Part shown: positions 6,228 through 15,095 of the stretch, piece by piece | Numbering within the stretch: position 1 is the stretch's first letter | Layout of the letters: each line of letters starts with the position of its first letter | Assembly (NCBI GenBank): GCA_003568415.1 | Contig: PWXV01000280.1 | Span: 1-35,200 of the forward strand | Reading direction: 5' to 3' | From: Ignavibacteriales bacterium | GTDB taxonomy: Bacteria; Bacteroidota; Ignavibacteria; T3Sed10-11 | DNA: 35,200 nt | Translations under genes and position numbers: made by a program | The notes under the pieces: generated by a model | Seen by the model: only the letters and a program-made list of their open reading frames with translations | Told to the model about the DNA's origin: nothing | The model's database searches: none

Positions 6228-8471
6228 ATGACGTTACTTCAGGAGCTAAACCCTTCACAACAAGATGCAGTTAAGGCGACCGGCGGTCCGGTTATGATTA
6301 TTGCCGGAGCCGGGAGTGGCAAGACACGCGTGCTCACGTACAGGATTGCATATCTGTTGCAGCAGGGTGTTCATTCTGGTAGAATTCTCGCGCTAACGTT
6401 TACGAACAAAGCCGCAAATGAAATGAAGGAGCGAATTAATTCGTTATTACAAACGCTGCATGCTATTCCATGGATGGGTACCTTTCATTCCGTGTTTGCC
6501 CGTATTCTGAGACAGGAGGCACATCTGCTCGGATATGAACGTTCTTACTCAATATATGATACCGAGGATTCACTTTCGCTGGTCAAGACGATAATGCAGG
6601 ATCTGAATATCACCCAACAGCAGTTTCACCCGAAAGCAATTCTGAAAACGATCAGTAATGTAAAAAACAAACTCCAGACCCCGGATCAGCTTGCAAACAA
6701 CACACATTCGATATTTGACGAGAAAGCCGCCCTCATATATGGCGAATATTACAAACGCCTGAAACAAAATAACGCGATGGATTTTGACGACCTCATTACA
6801 CTCCCGATAAGGTTGTTCGAAAAAAATCCGGAAATACTCGAAAAGTGGCAATCCCGATTTGAGTATATTCTCGTCGATGAATATCAGGATACCAATCACG
6901 CACAATACCGGTTGTTGAATTTGCTTGCGAAAAAACAGAAAAATATTTGTGTCGTCGGCGATGATGCACAAAGCATCTATGCGTTTCGCGGTGCTGATAT
7001 AAGGAATATTCTCGATTTTGAACACGATTACCCCGGATGCAATATATTCCGCCTGGAGCAAAATTACCGTTCGACGCAGAAAATATTGCAGGCAGCCGAT
7101 AGCGTTATAACGAATAATAATCAACGTATTCCGAAGTCGCTCTGGACGCAGAATAGTGAAGGAGAGCCGGTGCATGTAATTGAATGTGAAAATGAACAGG
7201 ATGAGGGACTTCGGATTGCACGGCTTATCCAGGATGAAATTCACAAATCTAAACGTGATTTTAACGATTATGTCGTTCTATACCGGACGAATGCACAGTC
7301 ACGCTCGATTGAGGACGGATTGAGGCGCTCGGTTATTCCGTACACAATCGTTGGTGGCGTTGAATTTTACAAACGAAAAGAGATAAAAGATGTTATTGCT
7401 TATCTACGGGTTGTTGTCAATCCAGCCGATGATGAAAGCCTTATCCGTATCTTTAATTTTCCCCATCGCGGCATTGGTGAAATTACAATCGGACGAATGC
7501 GGAAGATTGCACAGGAGCATGATATTATGCTTGTCGATGCAATGAAGATGATTGATGAAATTCCGCGTGTTAATCGAAAAACCCGGCAGGGAATTCAAGA
7601 GCTTTTCAAGCTGATTGAAAAGTACAGGACGCTTCATAACAAGCAGCAAATGTCGGCCAGTGAGCTGGCGCGTTCGTTTATCGAGGAAACCGGTATATTG
7701 ACATTGTTTAAACAGGAAGGCTCACACGAATCTCTTTCCCGCTGGGAGAATATCCAGGAGTTGCTCTCAGCGGTAACGGAGTTCTGTGAAGAAAATCCCG
7801 ATAAAGGTTTGGCGGATTTCCTGGAGTCAATTTCACTCATTGCCGATGTCGATAAATGGAATGATTCGAGGAATACAGTAACCTTGATGACATTGCACAG
7901 TGCAAAAGGGCTTGAGTTCCCGGTTGTGATAATGGCGGGAATGGAGGATGGTTTATTTCCGTTGTATAACAGCCACCCGGATGACGATGAAATAGAAGAG
8001 GAGCGTCGCTTATGTTATGTTGGTATGACGCGGGCGCAGGAGAAATTATTTATGACATACACCCGCTTTCGATACCGGTTTGGTGAGGGCTACTACCCGA
8101 CAATTTCCAGATTTGTTGACGAAATCAAACCATCTTTGGTTGTACAACACCAAAGTTCATCAAATACCGGGTGGACGAATGGTTCACGATCGCGTGCAGA
8201 ACGCCGTGCTTTTCTAGGCACCACAACCGATAATACCGTCAAGCGGAAACGAAAGCGACAACAAAAGCCAACAGCACATTTTGCGTATGAAGATGAATCG
8301 CAGGATGTGCCGCAACTTCGTACCGGTTCACTTGTGGAACATCAGGAGTTCGGTAAAGGCAGAGTGCTTGCGTTGAGCGGAAGAGGAGACACGATGAAAG
8401 CAGTGGTGGATTTTGATTCAGCCGGACAAAAGAGTCTGATGCTGAAGTTTGCTAACCTGAAAATATTATAA
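6228..8471 (+). CDS. uvrD: ATP-dependent DNA helicase UvrD/PcrA
   Basis: A 747-aa superfamily 1A 3'-5' helicase when started at ATG 6228, where MTLLQELNPSQQDAV gives the usual UvrD/PcrA N-terminus. All motifs are visible: Q-motif LNPSQQDAV, Walker A GAGSGKT (27-33), motif Ia LALTFTNKAANEM, motif II DEYQDT, motif III VVGDDAQSIYAFRGAD, motif IV LEQNYRS, motif V VTLMTLHSAKGLEFPVV and motif VI YVGMTRAQEKL. The C-terminal segment from about residue 695 (RTGSLVEHQEFGKGRVL) is the Tudor-like RNA-polymerase-binding domain of PcrA/UvrD. It serves nucleotide excision repair and removal of protein blocks. A DUF2461 gene follows after 3 nt. Confidence 0.96.
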   Translation: MTLLQELNPSQQDAVKATGGPVMIIAGAGSGKTRVLTYRIAYLLQQGVHSGRILALTFTNKAANEMKERINSLLQTLHAIPWMGTFHSVFARILRQEAHLLGYERSYSIYDTEDSLSLVKTIMQDLNITQQQFHPKAILKTISNVKNKLQTPDQLANNTHSIFDEKAALIYGEYYKRLKQNNAMDFDDLITLPIRLFEKNPEILEKWQSRFEYILVDEYQDTNHAQYRLLNLLAKKQKNICVVGDDAQSIYAFRGADIRNILDFEHDYPGCNIFRLEQNYRSTQKILQAADSVITNNNQRIPKSLWTQNSEGEPVHVIECENEQDEGLRIARLIQDEIHKSKRDFNDYVVLYRTNAQSRSIEDGLRRSVIPYTIVGGVEFYKRKEIKDVIAYLRVVVNPADDESLIRIFNFPHRGIGEITIGRMRKIAQEHDIMLVDAMKMIDEIPRVNRKTRQGIQELFKLIEKYRTLHNKQQMSASELARSFIEETGILTLFKQEGSHESLSRWENIQELLSAVTEFCEENPDKGLADFLESISLIADVDKWNDSRNTVTLMTLHSAKGLEFPVVIMAGMEDGLFPLYNSHPDDDEIEEERRLCYVGMTRAQEKLFMTYTRFRYRFGEGYYPTISRFVDEIKPSLVVQHQSSSNTGWTNGSRSRAERRAFLGTTTDNTVKRKRKRQQKPTAHFAYEDESQDVPQLRTGSLVEHQEFGKGRVLALSGRGDTMKAVVDFDSAGQKSLMLKFANLKIL

Positions 8472-8474
8472 TGT

Positions 8475-9227
8475 ATGGCTGCGAAACAAAACAGCATTCA
8501 GGAATCCTTTCGGGGTTTTCCGGCTGATTTATTTCAATTCCTTGATGACATTTCTAAAAATAATAATCAAAAGTGGTTCCATAAACAGTACGACCGATAT
8601 CAACAATCGCTTGTCATTCCTGCCAAACAATTTGTCACAACTATCGGAGACTTTGTAACGTTTCTGAATCCCCGGTTTGAAATTCAGCCAAAGTTCAATA
8701 AAACATTAATGCGAATTGCACGAGACGCGCGGTTTGCTAAAGGTAAACCATACCGCGATTATTTTCTCATAGGTTTTCATCGGTGGAAGTGGGACTCGGA
8801 ATTGTTCGTATATTTCGACACGCACGGTATGGAGATCGGGCTGTTTGTAAATAACAAGAAAAAGCAAAACGAATCCTCATTGAGCAAGTATGTTACTGCA
8901 AAAGAATGGGTTCTCTACGAAATCTGTGATGAATACGGAATTGGGAAGCAATACGCACTCTCTGAATTGGGCAAGGGAATAAACTATTTGAGTAAACGTT
9001 TTGATGTCCGGAAGCATAAGGGCTATTTACAGGACATGCAGTTTATTATTATTAGCAAAATCTATTCAAGGAAAGCAACGGTCCGGCTCAGAGACAAAGT
9101 CGTCGCTGAAGCTATTAAACACTTCAGCACATTATATCCGCTCTGGATATTATCTGAGTCTGTTCAGCCGGAAAGAGACCTTAGAAAACACGCTGAAAAA
9201 TTAGGGCCGGTTCGGGATGTATCTTGA
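8475..9227 (+). CDS. DUF2461 (TIGR02453) family protein
   Basis: A 250-aa soluble protein matching the DUF2461 pattern: FLDDISKNNNQKWFHKQYDRY near the N-terminus, then RIARDARFAKGKPYRDYF and a GMEIGLFVN segment. The family is widespread in bacteria and some eukaryotes and has no established function. It directly follows uvrD (stop TAA 8469-8471, start 8475) and is probably co-transcribed with it. Confidence 0.8.
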   Translation: MAAKQNSIQESFRGFPADLFQFLDDISKNNNQKWFHKQYDRYQQSLVIPAKQFVTTIGDFVTFLNPRFEIQPKFNKTLMRIARDARFAKGKPYRDYFLIGFHRWKWDSELFVYFDTHGMEIGLFVNNKKKQNESSLSKYVTAKEWVLYEICDEYGIGKQYALSELGKGINYLSKRFDVRKHKGYLQDMQFIIISKIYSRKATVRLRDKVVAEAIKHFSTLYPLWILSESVQPERDLRKHAEKLGPVRDVS

Positions 9228-9271
9228 TGCATTGCCGGTGATAAAAATAGTGTATAAAATTCGGTACCTTT

Positions 9272-9300
9272 TTGTAACCTGCTGCTTCTTTCTGTAGTCT
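9272..9300 (+). promoter_or_regulatory. Candidate promoter of the small membrane protein/M28 peptidase operon
   Basis: TTGTAA (9272-9277), 17-nt spacer, TAGTCT (9295-9300). The -10 is only a partial match (TAnnnT). It overlaps the left arm of the inverted repeat at 9285-9331. Confidence 0.35.
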
Positions 9301-9331
9301 AATATATAAACAATTCATCTACAGAAAGGAG
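9285..9331 (+). promoter_or_regulatory. Inverted repeat overlapping -10 box and Shine-Dalgarno
   Basis: CTTCTTTCTGTAG (9285-9297) is complementary to CTACAGAAAGGAG (9319-9331) over 13 positions, with one G-U; the inner 10 bp are perfect. The right arm contains the Shine-Dalgarno AAAGGAG of the gene at 9339, and the left arm overlaps the proposed -10. It could act as an operator at the DNA level, or as an SD-sequestering hairpin in read-through transcripts that start further upstream. Confidence 0.6.
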
Positions 9332-9338
9332 ATTAAAA

Positions 9339-9704
9339 ATGGAATATTTTATTCCGATTATAATTTCAGTGGCGTTTTTTGCCGCAGTTGCTGTTCCCAT
9401 CTATGAAAACATCCGGTCTCGTCATCGTGAGCGGATGGCGTTGATAGAAAAAGGTATTGTTACCGAGGATGTTAAATATCTATATACCGGTACCGCGGCA
9501 AAAAGTAATCCATATGGCGCATTAAAATGGGGATTGATTTTAGTATTTGTTGGTGCGGGAATCCTTTTAGCTCAAATATTATCACCGATCGTTGCTGAAG
9601 AACAACCATTGTACTTTGCGCTTGTTTCAATAGGTGCCGGAGCTGCATTGCTTATTTTTTACAGAATTGCATTAAAACGGCAAAAAGAAGGTGGACTTGT
9701 ATAG
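9339..9704 (+). CDS. Small two-pass membrane protein, DUF6249-like
   Basis: A 121-aa protein. TM1 is at residues 3-22. A cytosolic-looking basic stretch with RHRERMALIEKGI follows. TM2 and TM3 are hydrophobic stretches at about 63-82 and 90-107, with a short basic C-terminus. The RMALIEKG motif resembles the DUF6249 family of Bacteroidota, often found beside sigma/anti-sigma genes. The start is firm: AAAGGAG lies 7 nt before the ATG. The coding end overlaps the M28 peptidase start by 14 nt, so expression of the two is coupled. Function unknown. Confidence 0.75.
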   Translation: MEYFIPIIISVAFFAAVAVPIYENIRSRHRERMALIEKGIVTEDVKYLYTGTAAKSNPYGALKWGLILVFVGAGILLAQILSPIVAEEQPLYFALVSIGAGAALLIFYRIALKRQKEGGLV

Positions 9705-11949
9705 ATCTATCCATACTGTATTACTAATTGGTTCATTATTATTTATTGGATGCGGTAAGAACGAGATACCGTTTGAGATAGACAAACAACGCGCGTTCGA
9801 GCATGTCTCGTTCCTTGCTGATTCAATCGGACCGCGTGTGCCGGGGACTATAGAAGATGAGAGAGCACGTAACTATATTGCAGCTGAAATGGAACGAGTT
9901 GGCCTCGATGTGGAACGTCAGTATGTACCATCGGTCTGGGCTGGTGGAACCTACATACCACAGGAGCGTGAGGTGAGGGTGGACTCGGAAAATATTATCG
10001 GTCGAATTCCGGGAAAAAGTGATCGAACGATACTTATCAGCGGTCACTTCGATTCATCGGGAAGGTCGGTGCCGGGAGCTAACGACAACGCATCGTCGAT
10101 CGGTGTTTTATTGGAGGTTGCCCGTGCAATTGTGGACTATGACTGGAATATGAACATCGTGTTTGCCGCTTTTGGTGCTGAAGAGCGCGGTTTGCTTGGC
10201 TCAAAATATTATGTTGAAAATACCGATTTGCGCGACCTGATTCTTGCGATCAATATGGATCCGGTTGGCTATGATAAACTGTATATATCTCCGATGCCGG
10301 ATGTGCCGCCGCTTCCATATCAACGTGAACTTGTACGGTTAGCACGCACCTACGGTCTCGATAGGGTTGCTGTCGATCCTATGCAGATTCTTGTACCGCG
10401 TTATCTTCCGCTCGGATTTGGCGCCGATCATATGTCGTTTCTCGATGCCGGCTACCCTGCGATTTCTATTAATAACACTCTTGCAGGATGGAATTATCAC
10501 ACCACCCATGATAAAACAAAGTATATTGAACCCGAAACATTACAAGCAGCCGCAGAATTAGTTATTGCATTTTTACTGGAATATGATGATAATAAAGAAC
10601 CGCCGGTTGTTGAGTCCCCGGTGTATGTCGCACAACCAGTCATAGGTAATATTTACGTGTTCATAACAGATCTTTATTTACTTATTCTTGTCGGTGGGTC
10701 ATTGCTTGCATTTTTATATTTCGGGTTTACCGAACGGCACTCAATTAAGACTCTAAAACTGTTCGGATTTATCATACTTTTTCTGAAAATGCTATTCCTG
10801 GCATTTATCCAGGTTCTTTTCATCTTCCTGCCGGTGTTTGGCGGTATGATCCTTGAACGCACCCTTTATCCGTGGATGGCAAATCCCTTGCTCTATATGG
10901 CAATGGGTATAGCCTCCGGTATGGTTGGATTATTTTTTATACTTCAGATTGCCGCTCTACTGAAACTCGAATCTGAAATGAAACATTTAAAATATTGGGC
11001 AATCCTCATTTTGTTATTGTATACCGTCGTAGCTTTTAGCTTTTTGGGGATCGATGTTGCCTATTACTTTGCTGCGCCGATGTTGTTATTTTTGATCACG
11101 CTCCGTATAAACAGTACTTTATGGTCGCTGCTTATTGGCGGGGTGGGGATATTTCCATTGCTCGGCTCTGTGGGCCCGTCGCAAATATCAATGGCTATAA
11201 CTCTGCTTGGTGTCACCATCCCGGTTTTCTCATTGATGGTTACCGTTTATGTATTATCATTACCGTTTATTTTTTACTTTGCCGCTGCATTGCAGGGAGA
11301 TGATGCAACAGGGGAAACTATCAGGGAGGTGGTATCACACCCGGGTACACCTGCTGCGGCACTATTGCTCTTTATTGGACTATATTACTGGTCCTATACG
11401 ATGGATGTATATACCGGTGAAAATCCGCAGCTTATTAATCAATCTGCCGTGTTTGATTTAAATACAGAAGAGGGAACGCTATTTCTATCATCATATGATT
11501 ATTTGCCATTGATGCAGGATGAAATTTCAGGTCAGTTTATTGAGCCCGATGATATAATGGTCAGCTATCCGCTGGAAGTAGAGCCCGGATTGACGGATCT
11601 TGTTATAGAGAGTGAGACGATTGCTGATACACTTATGCTTTTTGCTTCATTCTCTATACCGGCGTTCCGGGATTATGTCAGTATCGAATTAAACAGTACT
11701 GAACCGTTTGAGGTTCTAAACAGCGAATATGACGTTCGGCGGGAAAATAGAAATCAATATGTGCTTGATGTACTCTCGGCGGAAGGTGATTTTACAGATA
11801 CACTGATTGTCAGACGTAATGCACCCGTACGGGTTCAATTTGATATACATACATTTGATGCATCAGAGCAACCACAATTTACTGAAATTACTCATCCACT
11901 TTCTTTCAGGTATCATCAGCGAATGCGTGCGATGGTTGCAATAGAATAA
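9691..11949 (+). CDS. M28-family zinc peptidase lipoprotein with multi-pass membrane domain
   Basis: 752 aa. GTG start at 9691; lipobox LFIGC with Cys21 suggests a lipid anchor. Residues about 30-300 form an M28 aminopeptidase domain with the full metal set: His119 (SGHFDS), Asp132 (GANDNASS), Glu164/Glu165 (GAEERG), Asp190 (NMDPVGY) and His273 (YHTTHDKTKYI). Residues about 325-575 hold seven to eight hydrophobic helices, and about 580-752 is a soluble beta-rich tail. The layout resembles ERMP1/FXNA-type membrane M28 enzymes. With a lipid-anchored N-terminus the catalytic domain would face the periplasm. It probably trims peptides. Confidence 0.88.
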   Translation: MDLYRSIHTVLLIGSLLFIGCGKNEIPFEIDKQRAFEHVSFLADSIGPRVPGTIEDERARNYIAAEMERVGLDVERQYVPSVWAGGTYIPQEREVRVDSENIIGRIPGKSDRTILISGHFDSSGRSVPGANDNASSIGVLLEVARAIVDYDWNMNIVFAAFGAEERGLLGSKYYVENTDLRDLILAINMDPVGYDKLYISPMPDVPPLPYQRELVRLARTYGLDRVAVDPMQILVPRYLPLGFGADHMSFLDAGYPAISINNTLAGWNYHTTHDKTKYIEPETLQAAAELVIAFLLEYDDNKEPPVVESPVYVAQPVIGNIYVFITDLYLLILVGGSLLAFLYFGFTERHSIKTLKLFGFIILFLKMLFLAFIQVLFIFLPVFGGMILERTLYPWMANPLLYMAMGIASGMVGLFFILQIAALLKLESEMKHLKYWAILILLLYTVVAFSFLGIDVAYYFAAPMLLFLITLRINSTLWSLLIGGVGIFPLLGSVGPSQISMAITLLGVTIPVFSLMVTVYVLSLPFIFYFAAALQGDDATGETIREVVSHPGTPAAALLLFIGLYYWSYTMDVYTGENPQLINQSAVFDLNTEEGTLFLSSYDYLPLMQDEISGQFIEPDDIMVSYPLEVEPGLTDLVIESETIADTLMLFASFSIPAFRDYVSIELNSTEPFEVLNSEYDVRRENRNQYVLDVLSAEGDFTDTLIVRRNAPVRVQFDIHTFDASEQPQFTEITHPLSFRYHQRMRAMVAIE

Positions 11950-11974
11950 CTGGATGAGATGAGAAATTATTCGA

Positions 11975-12559
11975 ATGTCTGCACGGTCTATCAGCGATGC
12001 GGAACTTGTCAAACAAACAAAGGACGGTCTCGTCAGTGGATTTGAAGTACTGGTGAGGCGCTATCATCCGCGCTGTATGCATTTTGCAATGGGTATATTA
12101 AATAATAAGGAGGAGGCGGAAGAAGCGGTGCAGGATGCTTTTATTAAGGTGCATTCAAATATAGATTCGTTTCGGGGCGACTCGAAATTCTCAACCTGGT
12201 TGTATAAAATAGTATACAATGTATGCTATACACGCCTTCGAAACAAAAGGTCGTTTGTTGATATTTCGGTAGTCGAAGATCGGTATGAATACCGTTTGTT
12301 GCAAACAAAAGACAGTGAGCTGCACACACAACAATTTGAAACAAAGGATTTGGCGGAAAATATTAACCGGGTACTACAAGAATTGCCCGAACGATATTTA
12401 ACAGTGGTGCACTTATTTTATGTGGAAGAGTTGACCGTTGAAGAGATTGCACGGATTATGAATATCAGCCAGAACAGCGTTAAAGTAAGATTATACCGCG
12501 GACGAATGTTGTTGCGTGATATAGTTACAAAACGGTTTGGAAATGAGGTATCTTTATGA
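11975..12559 (+). CDS. ECF-type RNA polymerase sigma factor
   Basis: A 194-aa sigma-70 family protein of the ECF class. Region 2 (about 10-95) has the helix FEVLVRRYHPRCMHFAMGILNNKEEAEEAVQDAFIKVH and the -10 recognition segment FRGDSKFSTWLYKIVYNVC. Region 4 (about 130-185) has the helix-turn-helix VEEIARIMNISQNSVKVRLYRGRMLLR. Its stop overlaps the start of the anti-sigma gene by 4 nt (ATGA), the normal arrangement for an ECF/anti-sigma pair. The upstream M28 gene ends 25 nt earlier, so the sigma gene may belong to the same transcript. Confidence 0.95.
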   Translation: MSARSISDAELVKQTKDGLVSGFEVLVRRYHPRCMHFAMGILNNKEEAEEAVQDAFIKVHSNIDSFRGDSKFSTWLYKIVYNVCYTRLRNKRSFVDISVVEDRYEYRLLQTKDSELHTQQFETKDLAENINRVLQELPERYLTVVHLFYVEELTVEEIARIMNISQNSVKVRLYRGRMLLRDIVTKRFGNEVSL

Positions 12560-13116
12560 AAAGTTCACATCTTTCTGAGTTTGCCATACAACGGCTGGTA
12601 GACCTGCCGGCCGAGCAGCGAGAAGCTGAAGAGGCATTCAGACATGTGCAGGAATGCACATTGTGTAAAGCCCGACTGCAACGACTCGAAAGGATTCATA
12701 TCGCACTCCAAAAACAGCAATTTGAGCCGGCTGATGAAATCCAGATTGAAAGAATTATTAACCGGATACGTTCACGTTCTACCGAATCGATGCTGGTTCC
12801 GGTTCTTCAACGGTTTGCATATGTTTTTGCATTACTGCTTGTGCTTGGTATTATCGGAGTGGTTTTTTACCAATTCGATGTAATCGATTATACTGCCTTC
12901 CAGCTACCGGCTGATGATTCAATTAGAATTTTCGGGGGTTGGTTTAATGCTGTGCAAGAACAATTTACAATGTACAGCAGTTTTCTCATAAACGTCTATG
13001 ACCGGCTGTTTGGTGTGGAAACGTTTCCGATTTTTTCGTTCACAGTAATAGTGTTGGTGTTTCTTGCTGTGCTCGACCGGTGGCTCCTGCTACCGATGCT
13101 GCGACGAAGCAGTTGA
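12556..13116 (+). CDS. Membrane-anchored zinc-type anti-sigma factor
   Basis: 186 aa. The N-terminal domain has H-x3-C-x2-C in FRHVQECTLCKARL (about residues 29-42), the zinc-binding ZAS motif that clamps ECF sigma factors. TM1 is about residues 86-106. An extracytoplasmic loop of some 45 residues (DVIDYTAF to DRLFGVETF) follows, and TM2 is at about 155-178 with a short basic tail. Two membrane spans and such a small loop leave little room for a sensor domain, so the signal may be relayed through a partner. The start overlaps the sigma gene stop by 4 nt. Confidence 0.88.
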   Translation: MKSSHLSEFAIQRLVDLPAEQREAEEAFRHVQECTLCKARLQRLERIHIALQKQQFEPADEIQIERIINRIRSRSTESMLVPVLQRFAYVFALLLVLGIIGVVFYQFDVIDYTAFQLPADDSIRIFGGWFNAVQEQFTMYSSFLINVYDRLFGVETFPIFSFTVIVLVFLAVLDRWLLLPMLRRSS

Positions 13117-13137
13117 GCTCAAAAGGAACCATACAGC

Positions 13138-14265
13138 TTATGTTACCGGTTCCATAATTTGTTCGTAATGTTTTTCGTAGAGCGGAACGATTGTATCCAT
13201 CTCAAAATTTTCAACCGCGCGCCGCCGTGCGGCTTCGGAGAAAATTCTATATTTATTATCATCCCGTAATAGATCTACCGTATATCTTGCCATACGATCG
13301 ATATCGCCTATCTCCGCAATAAAGCCGGTTTCGCCGTGAACCTGAAGTTCTGGTAAACCGCCAACGCTTGATGATATAACCGGCAAGCTGCATGCCATGG
13401 CTTCAAGTGCCGAAAGACCAAAGCTCTCCGATTGACTTGGCATTAAAAATATATCCGATGCAGAATAAATTTCCACCAGTTCTGATTGTTTGCCGAGAAA
13501 TATAACATCATTACAAATACCAAGATCACGGCATAATTGCTCGGTGTTCGAACGATCGGGACCGTCACCAACGAGCACGAGGCGGCTGGGAATTTCTTTC
13601 CGGACTTCATTAAAAATGCGAACCGTATCCGGCACGCGTTTTACTTTCCGGAAATTGCTCACATGTACGAGAATTTTCTCATTATTGGGCGATATCTGTT
13701 TCCTGAAGTTACTTGCCTCGGATTTCTTGTATTTCTTTGTGTCGACAAAATTTGGAATAACCTCGATATCTTTTGTGATTGCGTAATTGGAAAGGGTTTT
13801 TTCTTTCAAGTGGCGTGAAACAGCGGTAACGCCGTTGCTTTTTTCGATACTGAATTTTACCGCATACAGATAGCTTGGTTCAAGTCCAACCAGAGTAATA
13901 TCGGTACCGTGGAGTGTGGTTGTAAATGGGATTCCGCTATCGCCTAAGATCTGCTGGGCGAGAAATGCACTTGTAGCGTGCGGTATGGCATAGTGTACGT
14001 GAAGAATATCAAGTTTCTCATATTTTACCACATCAACCATCTTACTTGCAAGCGCTACAGTGTAGAGCGGAAAATCGAATAACGGGTAATTACTCATTTC
14101 GACTTCATGAAAAAAGACATTTTCAATAAAGCCGTCCAGACGCGTCGGTAACGCATAACTAATAAAATGGACTTTATGACCGCGTTTTGCAAGTGCTTTA
14201 CCCAATTCGGTCGCTACAATACCGCTGCCGCCGTATGTCGGATAACATGTAATTCCTATATTCAT
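13138..14265 (-). CDS. bshA: N-acetyl-alpha-D-glucosaminyl L-malate synthase (bacillithiol biosynthesis)
   Basis: A 375-aa GT4 glycosyltransferase with the characteristic BshA N-terminus MNIGITCYPTYGGSGIVATELG and the segments HEVEMSNYPLFDFPLY, LDILHVHYAIPHATSAFLAQQ and TTLHGTDITLVG. The nucleotide-sugar site ESFGLSALEAMA carries the E-x7-E motif. It joins UDP-GlcNAc to L-malate in the first step of bacillithiol synthesis. bshB and bshC are not in this window, as is common. An AAAGGAG site lies 13 nt upstream of the ATG at 14265. It is divergent from yigZ and convergent with the anti-sigma gene. In genomes of this type the product may be N-methyl-bacillithiol, which cannot be judged here. Confidence 0.95.
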   Translation of the reverse strand: MNIGITCYPTYGGSGIVATELGKALAKRGHKVHFISYALPTRLDGFIENVFFHEVEMSNYPLFDFPLYTVALASKMVDVVKYEKLDILHVHYAIPHATSAFLAQQILGDSGIPFTTTLHGTDITLVGLEPSYLYAVKFSIEKSNGVTAVSRHLKEKTLSNYAITKDIEVIPNFVDTKKYKKSEASNFRKQISPNNEKILVHVSNFRKVKRVPDTVRIFNEVRKEIPSRLVLVGDGPDRSNTEQLCRDLGICNDVIFLGKQSELVEIYSASDIFLMPSQSESFGLSALEAMACSLPVISSSVGGLPELQVHGETGFIAEIGDIDRMARYTVDLLRDDNKYRIFSEAARRRAVENFEMDTIVPLYEKHYEQIMEPVT

Positions 14266-14373
14266 AAACGTGAGGCTTCTCCTTTCAATATAGAAAAGAT
14301 ACAGTAAATACCTATGAATCTCAACAATACAGGATTTTTGATTTTACCATTGCAATGGGCTATCTTTACTGCT

Positions 14374-14982
14374 ATGGAAACCGAAGAATATAAAACTGTA
14401 TCGGAATACAGTAAAATTGAGCTCAAAATAAAAGGATCACGATTTATCGGACAAGTGTTTCCGGTTGAATCCGCGAACGAAGCGGAGGGAATACTTGAAC
14501 AATGCAGAAAAGAGTATCACGATGCTACACATCGTTGTTATGCTTACCGAATCGGTATCGACGGCAGTATAGCAAGGTTTTCCGATGACGGTGAGCCATC
14601 CGGTACCGCCGGTAAACCGATAGCATCGATTCTTGAACATAATGAAGTAACGAATGTGTTGCTTATCGTGATTCGCTATTTCGGAGGCATAAAATTAGGA
14701 ACCGGTGGACTGGTCCGGGCATATACCGAGACGACGCAGGAGGTACTTGCTTCTGCAAAAATCATAACCATACCGGTTTTACAGGACATTCGGCTTACAT
14801 TTCCGTATGATTATACAAGTTCGGTGATGCGTGTTATTGCACACTATAATATTAAAATACAGGATACCGATTATAGTGAAGATGTGACGTTATTGCTCGG
14901 TATACAGCCCTCACTGCTGCAGACTATTCAAACTCAGTTGCGGGATGCAACCTCGGGCAACATAGCCATAAAACATTTATAA
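14374..14982 (+). CDS. yigZ: YigZ/IMPACT family protein
   Basis: About 202 aa when started at ATG 14374 (METEEYKTVSEYSKIELKIKGSRFIG), which matches the usual YigZ N-terminus. The upstream ATG at 14314 would add a 20-residue hydrophobic stretch not seen in the family. The UPF0029 domain contains KEYHDATHRCYAYRIG and FSDDGEPSGTAGKPI, then VLLIVIRYFGGIKLGTGGLVRAY. A DUF1949 domain follows. Eukaryotic IMPACT regulates the Gcn2 kinase; the bacterial role is not established. Confidence 0.9.
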   Translation: METEEYKTVSEYSKIELKIKGSRFIGQVFPVESANEAEGILEQCRKEYHDATHRCYAYRIGIDGSIARFSDDGEPSGTAGKPIASILEHNEVTNVLLIVIRYFGGIKLGTGGLVRAYTETTQEVLASAKIITIPVLQDIRLTFPYDYTSSVMRVIAHYNIKIQDTDYSEDVTLLLGIQPSLLQTIQTQLRDATSGNIAIKHL

Positions 14983-14989
14983 TAGATTG

Positions 14990-15018
14990 TTGCAAGTTTT
15001 TGTAATCCTCACTATATT
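14990..15018 (+). promoter_or_regulatory. Candidate promoter of proline dehydrogenase
   Basis: TTGCAA (14990-14995), 17-nt spacer, TATATT (15013-15018), about 78 nt before the ATG at 15096. Confidence 0.55.
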
Positions 15019-15095
15019 TTAGAGACCCAATGATGTGATTAACAAATACTTGATGCCGCATTCCATGAATTATAACCAGTCTATGAGTCTTCCCT

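Noticed and set aside
13127-13155. GGAACC/GGTTCC pair as a terminator between the anti-sigma gene and bshA
   Set aside because: Only 6 bp, a loop of about 17 nt, no T-run on either strand, and one arm is within bshA coding sequence.
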